Source of the DNA: Magnetococcus marinus MC-1
Lineage (GTDB): Bacteria; Pseudomonadota; Magnetococcia; Magnetococcales; Magnetococcaceae
NCBI RefSeq assembly: GCF_000014865.1
Contig: NC_008576.1
Span: 4,183,001-4,247,000 of the forward strand
Length of the DNA: 64,000 nucleotides
Direction of reading: 5' to 3'
Shown here: piece after piece, positions 44,063 to 54,719 of the stretch
Position numbering within the stretch: position 1 is the stretch's first letter
How the letters are laid out: every line of letters starts with the position of its first letter
The notes under the pieces: generated by a model
The model's input: the letters and a program-made list of their open reading frames with translations, nothing else
Told to the model about the DNA's origin: nothing
Database searches by the model: none
Translations under genes and position numbers: made by a program

Positions 44063-44070
44063 GTTTCTAC
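44063..44070 (+). repeat. Left copy of the 8-bp target-site duplication
   Basis: GTTTCTAC, identical to 46040-46047, directly flanks the left inverted repeat of the element. Eight bp is the IS66-family duplication length. Confidence 0.92.
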
Positions 44071-46039
44071 GTAACCGTTCAGAGACCCCTCGTTCAGTGA
44101 GGATGTTCACCGTTTGAGAAGGAGTCAACTGCCGGGAATAGCGCCAATTTTGTTTGACCATGGCAAAGAATATCCTTGACACGATTTTCGTCGAAAATGT
44201 GAAATTTCAGAAGGAGAGTGCGATCCGATCTGTTTTTGCCTATCAAAGCCTTGAGGAGAGTTCTGGCGGGTTTTCAGCTGTGGCGCCCACCCCCGGGTAC
44301 GAGCGAATTTTTGCGCTGGATCCAATGGGGCGCAGAAGCGCAAAAATCTCTTCCTGGAAACCCGTGTTATCATGTGTGCGAGGATTCATTCACCGGCGAT
44401 GATGTGGTGCGCGAACCATGAAGCTTTCAGATCACGACCTGCTCCAGATTGATGAGGAATATCTCTCCTCACTATCGTCTGCAGAGTTACTGGCCGTCAG
44501 CCGGAAAATGTTGGAGGATCTCAAGGAATCTCGTGAGCGTTTGAACCGAACACCCGACAACAGTTCCCAGCCGCCCAGCAGTCGTCCGGCGTACCTTGGG
44601 ATTCCAGTTGAGCAAGACGAAACGCTTTCGGATGAGGATGAAGAGGACGTTTCGCCGGTGGAGAAGAAGGGAACCGATGATGCGGATGGAGATGATTCAC
44701 CAGGGCCATCCGGCAGTTCTACTCCCTCTGCTCCAGGAAATGGTAAGTCGGATTCCTCAGGCAAGAAGCCGAAAGGCAGGGCTGGGAAGCCAGTTGGGGC
44801 CAAGGGATTCGGCAGAACGCAGATAATTCCGATTCGGAGTACCGTGGTTCATCGAGCGGAAACGTGTGCTGCCTGCGATGCTGCCCTTCCCTTGGATGCT
44901 CGATTTACAGCTCGAATCGGCTATGTGACCATCGATCTGATAAGGGGTGCCCCGGATCAGCCTGGATTGAGGCTAGAGGGGACCAAGCACCTTTTTGGGG
45001 AAGTTGCCTGTAGATGCGGCCATATTTCATGTACCGGTCCCGGCACAGGGGATAGACTTGAGATTGCAGGACGCAAAACCGCAACCAGTTTGAGTGAATG
45101 GCGTATTGTCGGCCCCATGTTGGCTGCTTTCATTGTTGCGCTCGCAAAACGGATGCGGTTGTCTCGCTCCAAGGTTCAGGAGTTTTTGATCGATTGGTTC
45201 GGCCTGGAGTTGAGTGTCGGGACCATCGACAATTGCATACGTGAGGTCGGACTGGCTGCCGCCCCTGTTCAGGATGAACTGATTGCCGAACTTCGTGCAT
45301 CCGCTCTGGCTCATGTAGACGAAACGCCTTGGAAGCAAAAAGGTCAAGCTTTGTGGCTCTGGGTTTTCGCGACGGCAAATACGGTCTTGTTTTGCGTGGG
45401 ACGCCGGACTCGACAAATGGTCCTTGATATCCTGACCGAGGAATATGCAGGCTGGCTAATGAGCGATGGACTCATGAACTACCGGATTTTCTCCAGGCGG
45501 CTGCGCTGCTGGGCGCACTTGATCCGAAAAGCCAAGGGGTTGTCGACAAGCCTGGATAAAGAGAGCAAACGATTCGGCTCCAGGGTATTGGAGGTCCTGG
45601 AATACATGGTCGAAGAGGTCAAAGATGGATCGGATCCGCCAGCTGCCGAGTCGATTTTGGAAGAATTCCAGGGATACTGCGAATTGTACAGAGATTATCC
45701 CCCGTCCGAGAAAGTTCGCAGCCTTGCCGTTGAGCTTCTCAATGACTGGGATGTTATCTGGCAACCTGTGAGAGTTCCAGGGCTGCCGCTGACCAACAAC
45801 GATGCGGAGCGGGCTCTGCGCCACTGGGTCATTGCGCGTCTGATCAGCCACGGAACTCGTACGGCAGAAGGGAGTCGGGTATTGGGTGTGCTGGCTAGCG
45901 TCATCGAAACTTGCCGATTGCGGAACGTGTCTCCCTGGGACTATCTTGCTGAGGTGATTGCTGAACGGAGAAAGGGAAACCTCGTACCGCCGTTACCGGC
46001 TCCAGTAGCCGCTTGATATCGGGGTCTCTGAACGGTTAC
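44071..46039 (+). mobile_element. Intact IS66-family insertion sequence, single-transposase type
   Basis: 1969 bp bounded by perfect 19-bp inverted repeats (left GTAACCGTTCAGAGACCCC at 44071-44089; right its reverse complement at 46021-46039) and an exact 8-bp target duplication. It carries one transposase gene and no tnpA/tnpB accessory genes, as in the ISBst12 group. The 328 bp between the left end and the transposase hold no clear gene. Perfect ends and duplication suggest a recent insertion into the CheB-CheR gene. Confidence 0.95.
44418..46016 (+). CDS. IS66-family transposase (TnpC-like)
   Basis: 532 residues. The N-terminal part is helical with a Ser/Asp/Pro-rich linker (PDNSSQPPSSRP is the IS66 signature), then a Cys-zinc finger (CAACDA, CRCGHISC), and the DDE catalytic domain with Asp in LAHVDETPWK, Asp in WLMSDGLMNY, and Glu in LTNNDAERALRHW. 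The gene looks complete, so the element may be active. It runs in the same direction as the gene it interrupts and stops 4 bp before the right inverted repeat. Confidence 0.93.
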   Translation: MKLSDHDLLQIDEEYLSSLSSAELLAVSRKMLEDLKESRERLNRTPDNSSQPPSSRPAYLGIPVEQDETLSDEDEEDVSPVEKKGTDDADGDDSPGPSGSSTPSAPGNGKSDSSGKKPKGRAGKPVGAKGFGRTQIIPIRSTVVHRAETCAACDAALPLDARFTARIGYVTIDLIRGAPDQPGLRLEGTKHLFGEVACRCGHISCTGPGTGDRLEIAGRKTATSLSEWRIVGPMLAAFIVALAKRMRLSRSKVQEFLIDWFGLELSVGTIDNCIREVGLAAAPVQDELIAELRASALAHVDETPWKQKGQALWLWVFATANTVLFCVGRRTRQMVLDILTEEYAGWLMSDGLMNYRIFSRRLRCWAHLIRKAKGLSTSLDKESKRFGSRVLEVLEYMVEEVKDGSDPPAAESILEEFQGYCELYRDYPPSEKVRSLAVELLNDWDVIWQPVRVPGLPLTNNDAERALRHWVIARLISHGTRTAEGSRVLGVLASVIETCRLRNVSPWDYLAEVIAERRKGNLVPPLPAPVAA

Positions 46040-46047
46040 GTTTCTAC
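46040..46047 (+). repeat. Right copy of the 8-bp target-site duplication
   Basis: GTTTCTAC directly after the right inverted repeat, where the CheB-CheR reading frame resumes. Confidence 0.92.
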
Positions 46048-47690
46048 AGGTTTGACCAAGGTATTTCGTGAAGGCGAGAGCGTTACTTTTACCAACATAC
46101 GCTTCAATGGTCAGGGGGGACGCGCGAACCGGCTGCTTAATATCCATATTAAACCGGTTATTGGACGCAAAAACCAATCCCCCCTTGCGGCACTCTTTAT
46201 CCAGGAACAGGCCGCTGAAACGCGCCTTAATCCCGCCGATGACGCTTATGATTTTAACCAAGAGACCATGCAGCGCATCGCGGATCTTGAGCAAGAGCTG
46301 CAACTGACCCGGGAAAATTTACAGGCGACCATCGAGGAGTTGGAGACCTCTAACGAAGAGCTGCAAGCGACCAATGAAGAGCTGCTGGCAAGCAATGAAG
46401 AGTTGCAATCCACCAACGAAGAGCTGCAATCGGTCAACGAGGAGCTCTATACGGTCAATGCGGAATATCAGAATAAGATCATTGAGTTGACCGAGGTTAA
46501 TAACGACTTGGATAACCTGATGAACAGCACCCAAGTGGTCTCGGTGTTTTTGGATGAAGATCTGGATGTCAGAAAATTCACCACCAGTTCCGCCAAGCTC
46601 TTTAATATTTTAGAGAGCGATATTGGCCGCCCGCTGGCCCACCTTTCCCATAATCTGCAAGAGGTGGATCTCATCACCCTCGCCTTGCGCGTCAATAAAT
46701 CCCACAAGGTGGAAGAGAAGGTGGTTCGCACCTCCAGTGGCGATTGGTACCAGTTGCGTATTCTGCCGTACCGCATTGCCACCGATGCCTACCTGGGTGT
46801 GGTGCTGGTGTTTGTCAACATCAACAGCTTGCATACCGCCCAGCAAGAGCTGCTGCGGGTGTCCGAATCCTATGGTTTGGTTCGCTCTTCGGCACAGATT
46901 GGCAGTTGGGACTGGAACATCACTACCGGCGAGTTGGTCTGGTCCGACAATATTGAGGAGATGTTTGGGGTTGAAAAGGATCAGTTTGATGGTAGCTACG
47001 ACACCTTCTTAAAGTCCCTGCACCCCGAGGACCATGGTTTTGTTATGGAAAGCGTCAAAAACGCCATCGAAAAGGATATGCCCTACGACATTGACCACCG
47101 CATTATCTGCCCTGATGGTACCATTCGCTGGATGGCCGAAACCGGCACGGTTATCCGCAACAGCCGGGGCAAAGCAGAGCGCATGATCGGCGTGGTGAGA
47201 GATATCACCATGAGCAAAGATTTAGAGGCCCAGATTCAGGAAAAAGGAGCGCTGCTGCAAAGTATCTTTAAAACGGCTCCCATTGGCATTGGTTTGGTCA
47301 ACAAACGGGTTTTCAAGTGGGTTAACCAGCAAGTGTGCGATATAACCGGCTATGTCATGGATGAACTGGTTGGTCAAGATTCACGCCTGTTATATCCCTC
47401 GGACGAAGAGTATACCTTTGTCGGTACCGAAAAATATCGGCAAATTCAAGTGAGTGGTACCGGTACGGTTAAAACCCGCTGGCGTAGAAAAGATGGGGTG
47501 GTCATTGACGTATTGATGAGCTCTACCCCCATTGATCGACACAATTGGGACAAGGGCGTCACCTTTACCGTCCTGGATCTCACCCACGTGTTGGATACGC
47601 CGCAAAGCATGCCCTCTTTGCGAACCCTGATCAATCACGATACAGAGTAACACCCCACCTTTTCGCGCAACAGAACCGTTGAGAACGCTC

Positions 47691-49373
47691 ATGAACTCGG
47701 AAAACATAACCAACATATCCGCACTGCGTAGCCGGGCAGAAGAGGTGTTGAAAAGTGATACACACGCTTTGGATCAATTTGAACGCACGGATTTACAGAC
47801 GCTGATTCATGATCTGCGGGTGCATCAAATTGAACTGGAGATGCAAAATGACGAACTGCGCATAACCCAGGAGCGTTTGATCCGGGTGCGTCAAGAGTCG
47901 GATCAACTGCGTGAATGTTTTTCCCGCCTGTTTAACGAAGCCCCTACTGGATATTTGGTTGTTGACCATTCCGGTATTGTGCAGATGGTCAACGAGACCT
48001 TTTTAGACCTGCTCCAAGCTCAGGATACCCCCGTTATCGGCAAACCCTTTCTTAACTGGATCGATGCCAGGGACCGCTCAGAGTTTCTTGCTCGCTATAC
48101 CAGTTTTTTCAACAAACCGACCAATAAGAGCCTTTCACTACGCTTGATTCCCCAACAAGGACTCCCCTTTTATGCCCAATTGGAGGGCAAACGCGCCGAT
48201 TGGGATAGCTCTTGTCTTGGCAGCAGCAAGGTTAAGGGCAACCATCTCTTGGTCGTTGTCAGTGACGTTACCCCGCTGATTGATAGTAATCTTGCTATGC
48301 AACGTGCCAAAGCGGAAGCTGAACAGGCCAACCAGATTAAGGATAAATTTATCTCCTTAGTGGCGCATGATCTGCGGGGACCATTAAGTTCTATTGTCGG
48401 GCTGCTTGAATATTTGATGGAAGAGGCCGGACATGTGCTCGAAAAAGAGCATATGGAATTGATTCAGGTGGCCCGCAATAGCGGTAATAGCTTGCTTAAT
48501 TTAACCGAGAAAATTCTTAATATTAGCCGCTTAAATACCGGGCTAATCACTTTAAAACAAGAGTTTATTGATGCTTATATGTGTATTGAGGAGTGCCTGC
48601 CCAAACTGGAGTATATGCGGCGCCAAAAGCGGCTACGAATCATCAATAATGTCCCACCGGGTACACGTATTTTCGCCGACCCTGTGCTGTATGGAGAGGT
48701 GATACAAAATCTGCTCTCCAATGCCATCAAATTCAGCCATGCTGAGAGCGCCATCCGGTTTGAGGCTTGCCCAACTAAACCCGGCACCATAGTGGTCAAA
48801 GATGAAGGGGTGGGTATCGCACCCGACCTACAAACCCAGTTGTTTGATGCAGGTAGCAAAACCAGCATGCCCGGCACCGATGGGGAGAAGGGGTCCGGCT
48901 TTGCTTTACCCTTTTGTGCCAATATTATTGAGAGCCATGGGGGGGATATTACCGTTTGGTCCGAGCTTGGCAAGGGTAGCCACTTTACCGTCACCCTACC
49001 CCACATTAGACCCAGAATTCTAATTGTTGATGATGATCAGGACATTCGCACGCTTATAAAAACATATTTAAACATTCTCGAAGATTGTGAATTCTTTGAG
49101 GCATGGGATGGTCAAACCGCCTACACCAACATGGTGGAGCTGCGTCCCGATCTTGTATTGTGTGATGTCTATATGCCCCTTATGGATGGTTTTCAGCTGC
49201 TCAAAAAGGTTCGTTCCACCACAGATATTCAAAAAATTCCGATCATCATGATCACCAGTGATCGTGCCCTAGAAACCCAAGAACGCCTACTCCGTAAAGG
49301 CGCCTACGATGTGATCGTCAAACCCCTTAACGGAGACGAGCTACTAACCCGTGTCCGACGTATCGTTTGGTAA
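47691..49373 (+). CDS. PAS-domain histidine kinase with C-terminal receiver
   Basis: 560 residues, no membrane segment. An N-terminal helical segment (LIHDLRVHQIELEMQNDELR) precedes PAS (about 85-205), HisKA with His226 (LVAHDLRGPLSSIV), an ATPase domain (NLLSNAIKFSHAES, KDEGVGIAPDLQ) and a receiver with Asp492 (LVLCDVYMPLMDG). The ATPase G2 box reads GEKGSGFALPF, atypical but Gly-rich. I start it at 47691. It is the second gene of the operon, 40 bases after the CheB-CheR gene. Its N-terminal helical motif is shared with the next gene, hinting at common partners. Its receiver may accept phosphate internally or compete for it. Confidence 0.87.
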   Translation: MNSENITNISALRSRAEEVLKSDTHALDQFERTDLQTLIHDLRVHQIELEMQNDELRITQERLIRVRQESDQLRECFSRLFNEAPTGYLVVDHSGIVQMVNETFLDLLQAQDTPVIGKPFLNWIDARDRSEFLARYTSFFNKPTNKSLSLRLIPQQGLPFYAQLEGKRADWDSSCLGSSKVKGNHLLVVVSDVTPLIDSNLAMQRAKAEAEQANQIKDKFISLVAHDLRGPLSSIVGLLEYLMEEAGHVLEKEHMELIQVARNSGNSLLNLTEKILNISRLNTGLITLKQEFIDAYMCIEECLPKLEYMRRQKRLRIINNVPPGTRIFADPVLYGEVIQNLLSNAIKFSHAESAIRFEACPTKPGTIVVKDEGVGIAPDLQTQLFDAGSKTSMPGTDGEKGSGFALPFCANIIESHGGDITVWSELGKGSHFTVTLPHIRPRILIVDDDQDIRTLIKTYLNILEDCEFFEAWDGQTAYTNMVELRPDLVLCDVYMPLMDGFQLLKKVRSTTDIQKIPIIMITSDRALETQERLLRKGAYDVIVKPLNGDELLTRVRRIVW

Positions 49374-49384
49374 GGATATTCCGA

Positions 49385-51889
49385 ATGGACGATCATAATA
49401 AATCAGAGCTGCGCAAACGTGCTGAAGAGTTGATGCTGCGTCAGGAGCAGATTCACACCAAATGGGATAGGGATAATGTGAATGCCCTTATCCATGACCT
49501 AAACGTACACCAAATTGAGTTGGAGATTCAAAATCAGGAGCTGCGGGAATCTCAATTGCGCTTGGAAAAGGCCAAACAGGTGCAGGAGAGTGCCCTAGCC
49601 CGCTTTGAGGCACTTTTTAACAGTGCGCCTGAAGGGTTTATTTTGATTGATGTCTCGGGCATGGTCCTAGAGTGCAACCATACCACCCTGGAGATGTTGG
49701 GCTGCAAGCGGGAAGATCTGATCCGCAAGCCCTTTTCTGCCTTTGTGCATATTGAAGACCAGCCTAAATTTTATGCTTCTTACCCCTCGTTTTTTAAAAG
49801 TACCTATCCAAAGCCCATTGAGATACGGCTCATCCATAAGGGGAGCGCATTTAAACATAAAGATCACTCTTTTATTGCGGAGTTGACCGGGTGCAGCACC
49901 CTGAAACAGGATCTATTCAAAGATCTTTATCATGATAATCCATTTATCTTAGTCTCCATCTACAACATTAACGCCCACAAACTGCTTGAAAGAGAGCTGG
50001 CGGATGCCAAACAAGCGGCTGAATTGGCGAACCATGCGCTTTTAGAGAGTCATGACAAACTCGAAGCCACGGTTGCCCAACGTACCGCCGCCCTCAAAAC
50101 CAGCAATGAGCAGTTGAAGCAGCAAATGATTGAACGGGAACAGGCCCAGCACCGCCTACGCTTGACCGCCGGGGTATTTGAAAACACCAGCGAAGCGATC
50201 ATTATTACCGATGCCGCTAACCGGGTTATGGAGGTCAACCCCGCTTTTGTGCGTATTACAGGCTACCCAGCCGATGAGGTGATTGGCCGAGATCCTGGTT
50301 TCATGAAATCGCACCGCCATACTCACGAATTTTATGCTGAAATGTGGAAGAAGATCTGGCAAACGGGTCAGTGGCAAGGGGAGATATGGGACCGTCGCCA
50401 CAATGGCGAGATCTACCCAAAATGGTTAACCATCAACGCCGTGTATGATGAACGTGGCCATTTGGTCAACTGTATTGGCATTTTTTCGGATATTTCACGG
50501 TTAAAAGCAACCGAGGAGCGGTTGGAACAGTTGGCCTTTTTTGACTGTTTGACCAAACTGCCCAACCGTGCGCACTTTCAATCGCGCCTGGACCACGCTT
50601 TAACCGCCGCCAACCGTCGCCAAAATAAAGTTGGATTGATTTTTATTGATTTGGACCATTTTAAACACATCAATGACTCCATGGGCCACAATGCCGGGGA
50701 CCAACTGTTGATCGAAGCGGCCAAGCGTATACAAAGTTGTGTGCGTGAAGAGGATACGGTGGCCCGCATGGGGGGGGATGAGTTCACCATTATTCTGGCC
50801 GACCTGACAGATACCGCTAAAGTGATGACCAATGTGGCTTTGACTATTCTGGAATCCTTCACACACCCCATTGTGCTAGAAGATAAAAAGCTTTTTATAG
50901 GGTGCAGTTTGGGTATGGCCATCTACCCTGACGATAGCGGCAACGCTGCTCTGCTGATTAAACATGCCGACACGGCCATGTACCGCGCGAAGGAGTCTGG
51001 CCGCAACCGCTACTCCTTTTACACAGCCGAGATGAATGCCCAAGCGCAAAGCCGTATCTCCCTAGAGTCCGAACTACGCTATGCCATTGACCATAAAGCG
51101 TTTGAACTTTACTATCAACCCAAGGTGGATGCCCATAGCTCTGAGATTGTCGGGTTTGAAGCCCTTTTGCGCTGGATACACCCAACCGAGGGTGTGATTT
51201 CACCCAACCAATTTATTCCCATTGCCGAAGAGTCTGGATTGATTGCCGCCATTGGCAATCAGGTCGTGGAGATGGCCTGCCAAGGCTTGCAGCGGATCAA
51301 CCGCTGCACCCCTAAACCCTTACCGGTAGCCATTAACCTTTCGGTTCGGCAACTGCGGCAAGATAATCTGGTTAACTATTTTTCTCAGACTTTGGCAAAC
51401 TATGGTATCGAGGCCGAACAGCTTGAGTTAGAGGTTACCGAGAGTTTTTTAGCCAAACCCATTGAAAAGAGCGCGGCGTTGTTGCAAGCCCTTCACCAAC
51501 TTGGCTACAAAATCGCCATTGATGACTTTGGCACTGGTTACTCTTCCTTGAGCTACCTGAAAAATTTTCCGATCCACACCCTGAAAATTGATCGCTCCTT
51601 TGTCATGGAAGTTGCGCACAATCAGGAGAGCCGCACCATCGTGCAAGCCATTATCTCAATGGCCCATGCGCTGGGTTACGACCTGGTGGCCGAGGGGGTG
51701 GAGACAGCCGCACAAGTTAATGTTCTGCAAGGGCTGGGATGTGGGATTATGCAGGGCTTTCACTATGCGCGCCCCGCACCATTACATGAAATATTAGAGA
51801 TTCTTAGCCTAGGGAGCACGCTGGCAATCCAAGCAGCGTCATCCCTGAAAAACCCAAAAAACACCCCCAACGAGTTTGTATCAGAATGA
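49385..51889 (+). CDS. PAS-PAS-GGDEF-EAL cyclic-di-GMP enzyme
   Basis: 834 residues, cytoplasmic. It begins with the same helical motif as the gene before (LIHDLNVHQIELEIQNQELR). Two PAS domains (about 75-215 and 255-375) precede GGDEF (intact GGDEF at 463-467; a product-inhibition RxxD site, REED, five residues upstream) and EAL (EAL at 592-594; ELEVTES; IDDFGTGYSSLSYLKNFP; VAEGVET). Both active sites look complete, so it may make or degrade c-di-GMP depending on signal. The ATG at 49385 has TAAGGA eight bases upstream, overlapping the previous stop codon. The next gene starts within its last codons. Confidence 0.9.
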   Translation: MDDHNKSELRKRAEELMLRQEQIHTKWDRDNVNALIHDLNVHQIELEIQNQELRESQLRLEKAKQVQESALARFEALFNSAPEGFILIDVSGMVLECNHTTLEMLGCKREDLIRKPFSAFVHIEDQPKFYASYPSFFKSTYPKPIEIRLIHKGSAFKHKDHSFIAELTGCSTLKQDLFKDLYHDNPFILVSIYNINAHKLLERELADAKQAAELANHALLESHDKLEATVAQRTAALKTSNEQLKQQMIEREQAQHRLRLTAGVFENTSEAIIITDAANRVMEVNPAFVRITGYPADEVIGRDPGFMKSHRHTHEFYAEMWKKIWQTGQWQGEIWDRRHNGEIYPKWLTINAVYDERGHLVNCIGIFSDISRLKATEERLEQLAFFDCLTKLPNRAHFQSRLDHALTAANRRQNKVGLIFIDLDHFKHINDSMGHNAGDQLLIEAAKRIQSCVREEDTVARMGGDEFTIILADLTDTAKVMTNVALTILESFTHPIVLEDKKLFIGCSLGMAIYPDDSGNAALLIKHADTAMYRAKESGRNRYSFYTAEMNAQAQSRISLESELRYAIDHKAFELYYQPKVDAHSSEIVGFEALLRWIHPTEGVISPNQFIPIAEESGLIAAIGNQVVEMACQGLQRINRCTPKPLPVAINLSVRQLRQDNLVNYFSQTLANYGIEAEQLELEVTESFLAKPIEKSAALLQALHQLGYKIAIDDFGTGYSSLSYLKNFPIHTLKIDRSFVMEVAHNQESRTIVQAIISMAHALGYDLVAEGVETAAQVNVLQGLGCGIMQGFHYARPAPLHEILEILSLGSTLAIQAASSLKNPKNTPNEFVSE

Positions 51890-54669
51890 GCCTTATAGAG
51901 CCTAAAATATTGATTGTCGATGATCGACCCGCTAACTCTATGGCGCTAAGGGTATCTCTTTCCAAATTGGATGTGCAGATCATTGAGGCCCCCAGTGGCA
52001 ATGATGCTTTGGGGCTAATGGTCGAGCACGACTTTGCACTCATGCTGTTGGATGTCAACATGCCGGGCATGGATGGTTACGAGGTCGCTAAAATTGCCCG
52101 CTCGTGGGAACAGACCAAAGATATTCCCATCATTTTTATGACCGCCATCCACCATGATGATGCCCACCGCGCAACGGGTTATCAACTTGGGGCTGCGGAC
52201 TATATTGACAAACCGGTTGATACCACCATCCTCCTTAGCAAAGTGAAGGTTTTTGTCGACCTTTACCGTTCTCGTCAAAAACTGCTAGAGGCCAACCGAC
52301 AGTTGAGGGAGTCTATCTCGTTACGCCGGGGTGTAGAAGAGCAGTTACGCATGACACAATTTGCCATTGATCGCCTGGGGGATATGGTTTTTCTCATCTC
52401 ACCCCAAGGCAAAATTGTGTATGTTAATGAAAAAGCCTGCCAAAAATTGCAATATGAAAAAGAACAACTGCTTCAGTTGAGTATTGAGCAGATCGGCTGT
52501 GGCCATATTGAGACCTCTTGGAAAGAGCATTGGCTTAAATTAAAATCCTACCAGACCCTGACCTTTCAGTCCCATTTACGCACCAAAAATAGCATTCAAT
52601 TTCCCGTTGAGATTCAATCCAACTATGTAAAAACTTCATCTCATGAGTATAACTATGCCTTTATTCGGGATATTACCGACAGGGTCCATCAAGAAGAGCG
52701 GCTCAGGTTGCTCTCTCGGGCTGTTGAGTATGGCCCTGCAAGTATTGTTATTACCGATGCCGAGGGGCACATCCAGTATGTTAACCCCAAGTTTGAAAAA
52801 ATAACCGGCTACGGGGCAGAAGAGGTGATTGGCAATAAACCCAGCTTACTAAAATCCGGGCAGACTGAACCGGCCATCTATGATGCCCTTTGGGACAGCA
52901 TTAGTCGGGGCCATGAGTGGAGAGGTGAGCTTATCAACAAGCGCAAAGATGGTTCGCTTTATTGGGAAATGGCTCACATTAGCCCGGTTCTCTCTAAGAC
53001 CAGTGGCAAGATTACCCATTTTGTCGGCATTAAAGAGGACATTACCTCGTTAAAAGAGACGGAGGCCCACCTGGAGTTGACCCAGAAAAAGGCCGAGGCG
53101 GCTTCCCTGGCGAAAAGCGAATTTTTGGCCACCATGAGCCATGAAATACGGACCCCCATGAACGCCATTTTAGGCATGACGGAGTTATTGGGCGAGACTC
53201 AGTTGAGCATTGAACAGCGGGGCTTTTTGTCTGTCTGTCGCTCTGCCGGTGAAAATCTATTACAGATTATCAACGATATTCTGGATATTTCCAAAGTTGA
53301 ATCGGGTGGGCTGGAGCTCCAACATGTCCCCTTTAATCTGCGCCGTATTGTGTATGATGCGGGCGAGGTGATTCGTTTTAGATCTCATGAAAAGGGGTTG
53401 CACCAGCTGATTTTTATTGATGAAAGTGTGCCGGAGTGGTTATTGGGTGATCCGGCCCGTATACGTCAGATTTTGATCAATTTTCTAGGCAACGCCATTA
53501 AATTTACCGAAGCGGGCACCATTGCCACGGTGGTCAGCACCACCGCCGGCAAAGGCAGTCAGGTAGAGATTGTTTTTCGGGTCATTGATACCGGTATTGG
53601 TATACCTGAAAGCAAGCAGAGCGTGGTGTTTGATGCCTTTAAGCAGTTGGATTCCTCCACCCAGCGGCGCTACGGGGGTACCGGTCTGGGTTTGACCATC
53701 TCCAAAAAACTGGCCGATCTGATGGGGGGCCAACTTGGCTTAAAAAGCCAGGAAGGCCACGGCAGCACCTTCACTTTATCCCTTCGGTTAAGCCGCTCAA
53801 CAGGGCCGAGTAAGAGCAGTGCCCAGCCTGCGCCCATATTTGCGGGGATGCATATTTTAATATGGCACACACATCCTATTAAACGCATGAATATTGAAGA
53901 GACCTTAATCCGTTATGGTGCAACCCTGCACCATTGCAGCGAGGTTGACCCTTTTCTACGTTGTGCGCAGGCCAACCATGCAGCTACGCCCATTGATCTG
54001 TTATTTATTCACTTTGATCACGCCGATGTCGATGTATTGAGTGAGATCAAGCGTCTTAGGGCGGTATCCCCCTGGGAGAAGATTCCGGTATTAATCTATG
54101 GACGCTGCCACGATCGCTCATTACCAGCTAAGATGTTGCAACAGGGGGTTAATTTTTTGCCTGAACCGGTTTTTCCAGATGTCTTACTGGATGAACTTTG
54201 CCGCATTACGCAAAAGTCCCAGCAACCAGAAGTGGACAGCAAACCAAGCAGAGCCTCGCTGCGTGTCTTGTTGGTTGATGACAGCGAAGATAATTTATTG
54301 CTTGCCTCGACCTTTTTAAAGAGCACGCCCCATATTGTCCAAACCGCCACCAATGGCAAGCAGGCTGTGGAGCGCTTTACCCAAACATCGCCCCGCTTTG
54401 ATTTGATTTTGATGGATATACAGATGCCTGAAATGGATGGTTTTCAAGCCACAGCGGCCATTCGGGCATGGGAAAAAGCGCATAAAAAGCCGCCCTGCCC
54501 GATTATTGCCCTAACCGCCTTTGCCATGTCGGATGACGAGTCAAAATGTCTTTCTGCGGGATTTACGGGTTATGTGAGCAAGCCCATCAGCAAAGCCCGT
54601 TTACTGGAGGCCATGGAGGCCTGTACCGCTGCAAAAGCCCCAACCCAAGCTGAAGGACAAGTGGATTAA
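51886..54669 (+). CDS. Multi-receiver hybrid histidine kinase (REC-PAS-PAS-kinase-pseudoREC-REC)
   Basis: 927 residues. The N-terminal receiver has Asp56 ([13 protein letters not shown]). PAS domains lie at about 155-260 and 285-395. HisKA has His419 ([14 protein letters not shown]), the ATPase domain [14 protein letters not shown] and [14 protein letters not shown] degenerate receiver at about 660-775 lacks the key residues: [19 protein letters not shown] and FLPEPV replace the acidic pair, acceptor Asp and Lys. A normal receiver has Asp844 ([14 protein letters not shown]). No membrane helices. The start overlaps the GGDEF-EAL stop (ATGA), so the four genes are coupled. The N-terminal receiver suggests it is controlled by another kinase of the cluster (inference). 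Confidence 0.9.
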   Translation: MSLIEPKILIVDDRPANSMALRVSLSKLDVQIIEAPSGNDALGLMVEHDFALMLLDVNMPGMDGYEVAKIARSWEQTKDIPIIFMTAIHHDDAHRATGYQLGAADYIDKPVDTTILLSKVKVFVDLYRSRQKLLEANRQLRESISLRRGVEEQLRMTQFAIDRLGDMVFLISPQGKIVYVNEKACQKLQYEKEQLLQLSIEQIGCGHIETSWKEHWLKLKSYQTLTFQSHLRTKNSIQFPVEIQSNYVKTSSHEYNYAFIRDITDRVHQEERLRLLSRAVEYGPASIVITDAEGHIQYVNPKFEKITGYGAEEVIGNKPSLLKSGQTEPAIYDALWDSISRGHEWRGELINKRKDGSLYWEMAHISPVLSKTSGKITHFVGIKEDITSLKETEAHLELTQKKAEAASLAKSEFLATMSHEIRTPMNAILGMTELLGETQLSIEQRGFLSVCRSAGENLLQIINDILDISKVESGGLELQHVPFNLRRIVYDAGEVIRFRSHEKGLHQLIFIDESVPEWLLGDPARIRQILINFLGNAIKFTEAGTIATVVSTTAGKGSQVEIVFRVIDTGIGIPESKQSVVFDAFKQLDSSTQRRYGGTGLGLTISKKLADLMGGQLGLKSQEGHGSTFTLSLRLSRSTGPSKSSAQPAPIFAGMHILIWHTHPIKRMNIEETLIRYGATLHHCSEVDPFLRCAQANHAATPIDLLFIHFDHADVDVLSEIKRLRAVSPWEKIPVLIYGRCHDRSLPAKMLQQGVNFLPEPVFPDVLLDELCRITQKSQQPEVDSKPSRASLRVLLVDDSEDNLLLASTFLKSTPHIVQTATNGKQAVERFTQTSPRFDLILMDIQMPEMDGFQATAAIRAWEKAHKKPPCPIIALTAFAMSDDESKCLSAGFTGYVSKPISKARLLEAMEACTAAKAPTQAEGQVD

Positions 54670-54719
54670 AACGCGCTTTGGCCCACGGCAATCCCCAACA
54701 CATGAGGGAATGAGCACCG

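Larger units (their letters stand above)
42302..47650 (+). pseudogene. CheB-CheR-PAS-PAS fusion protein gene, interrupted by an IS66-type element
   Basis: Removing the element (44071-46039) and one 8-bp duplication restores one frame of 1123 codons; the junction reads DLYIPVST-GLTKVFRE. Domains: CheB methylesterase (about 15-200; Ser31 in GASAGG, His58 in VVQHLS, Asp151 in GAGSDGTRG); CheR methyltransferase (about 215-480; VTSFFRDADAY, WASACSSGEEAYSLAI); a PAS-like segment cut by the insertion; a long coiled coil of repeated NEEL units (about 690-760); and three PAS or PAS-like domains to the end. CheB-CheR fusions without a chemoreceptor are thought to act in signalling, not only chemotaxis. 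The 5' fragment could still make a CheB-CheR protein ending at 44074. The gene heads a signalling operon, so the insertion may also be polar. Confidence 0.88.
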
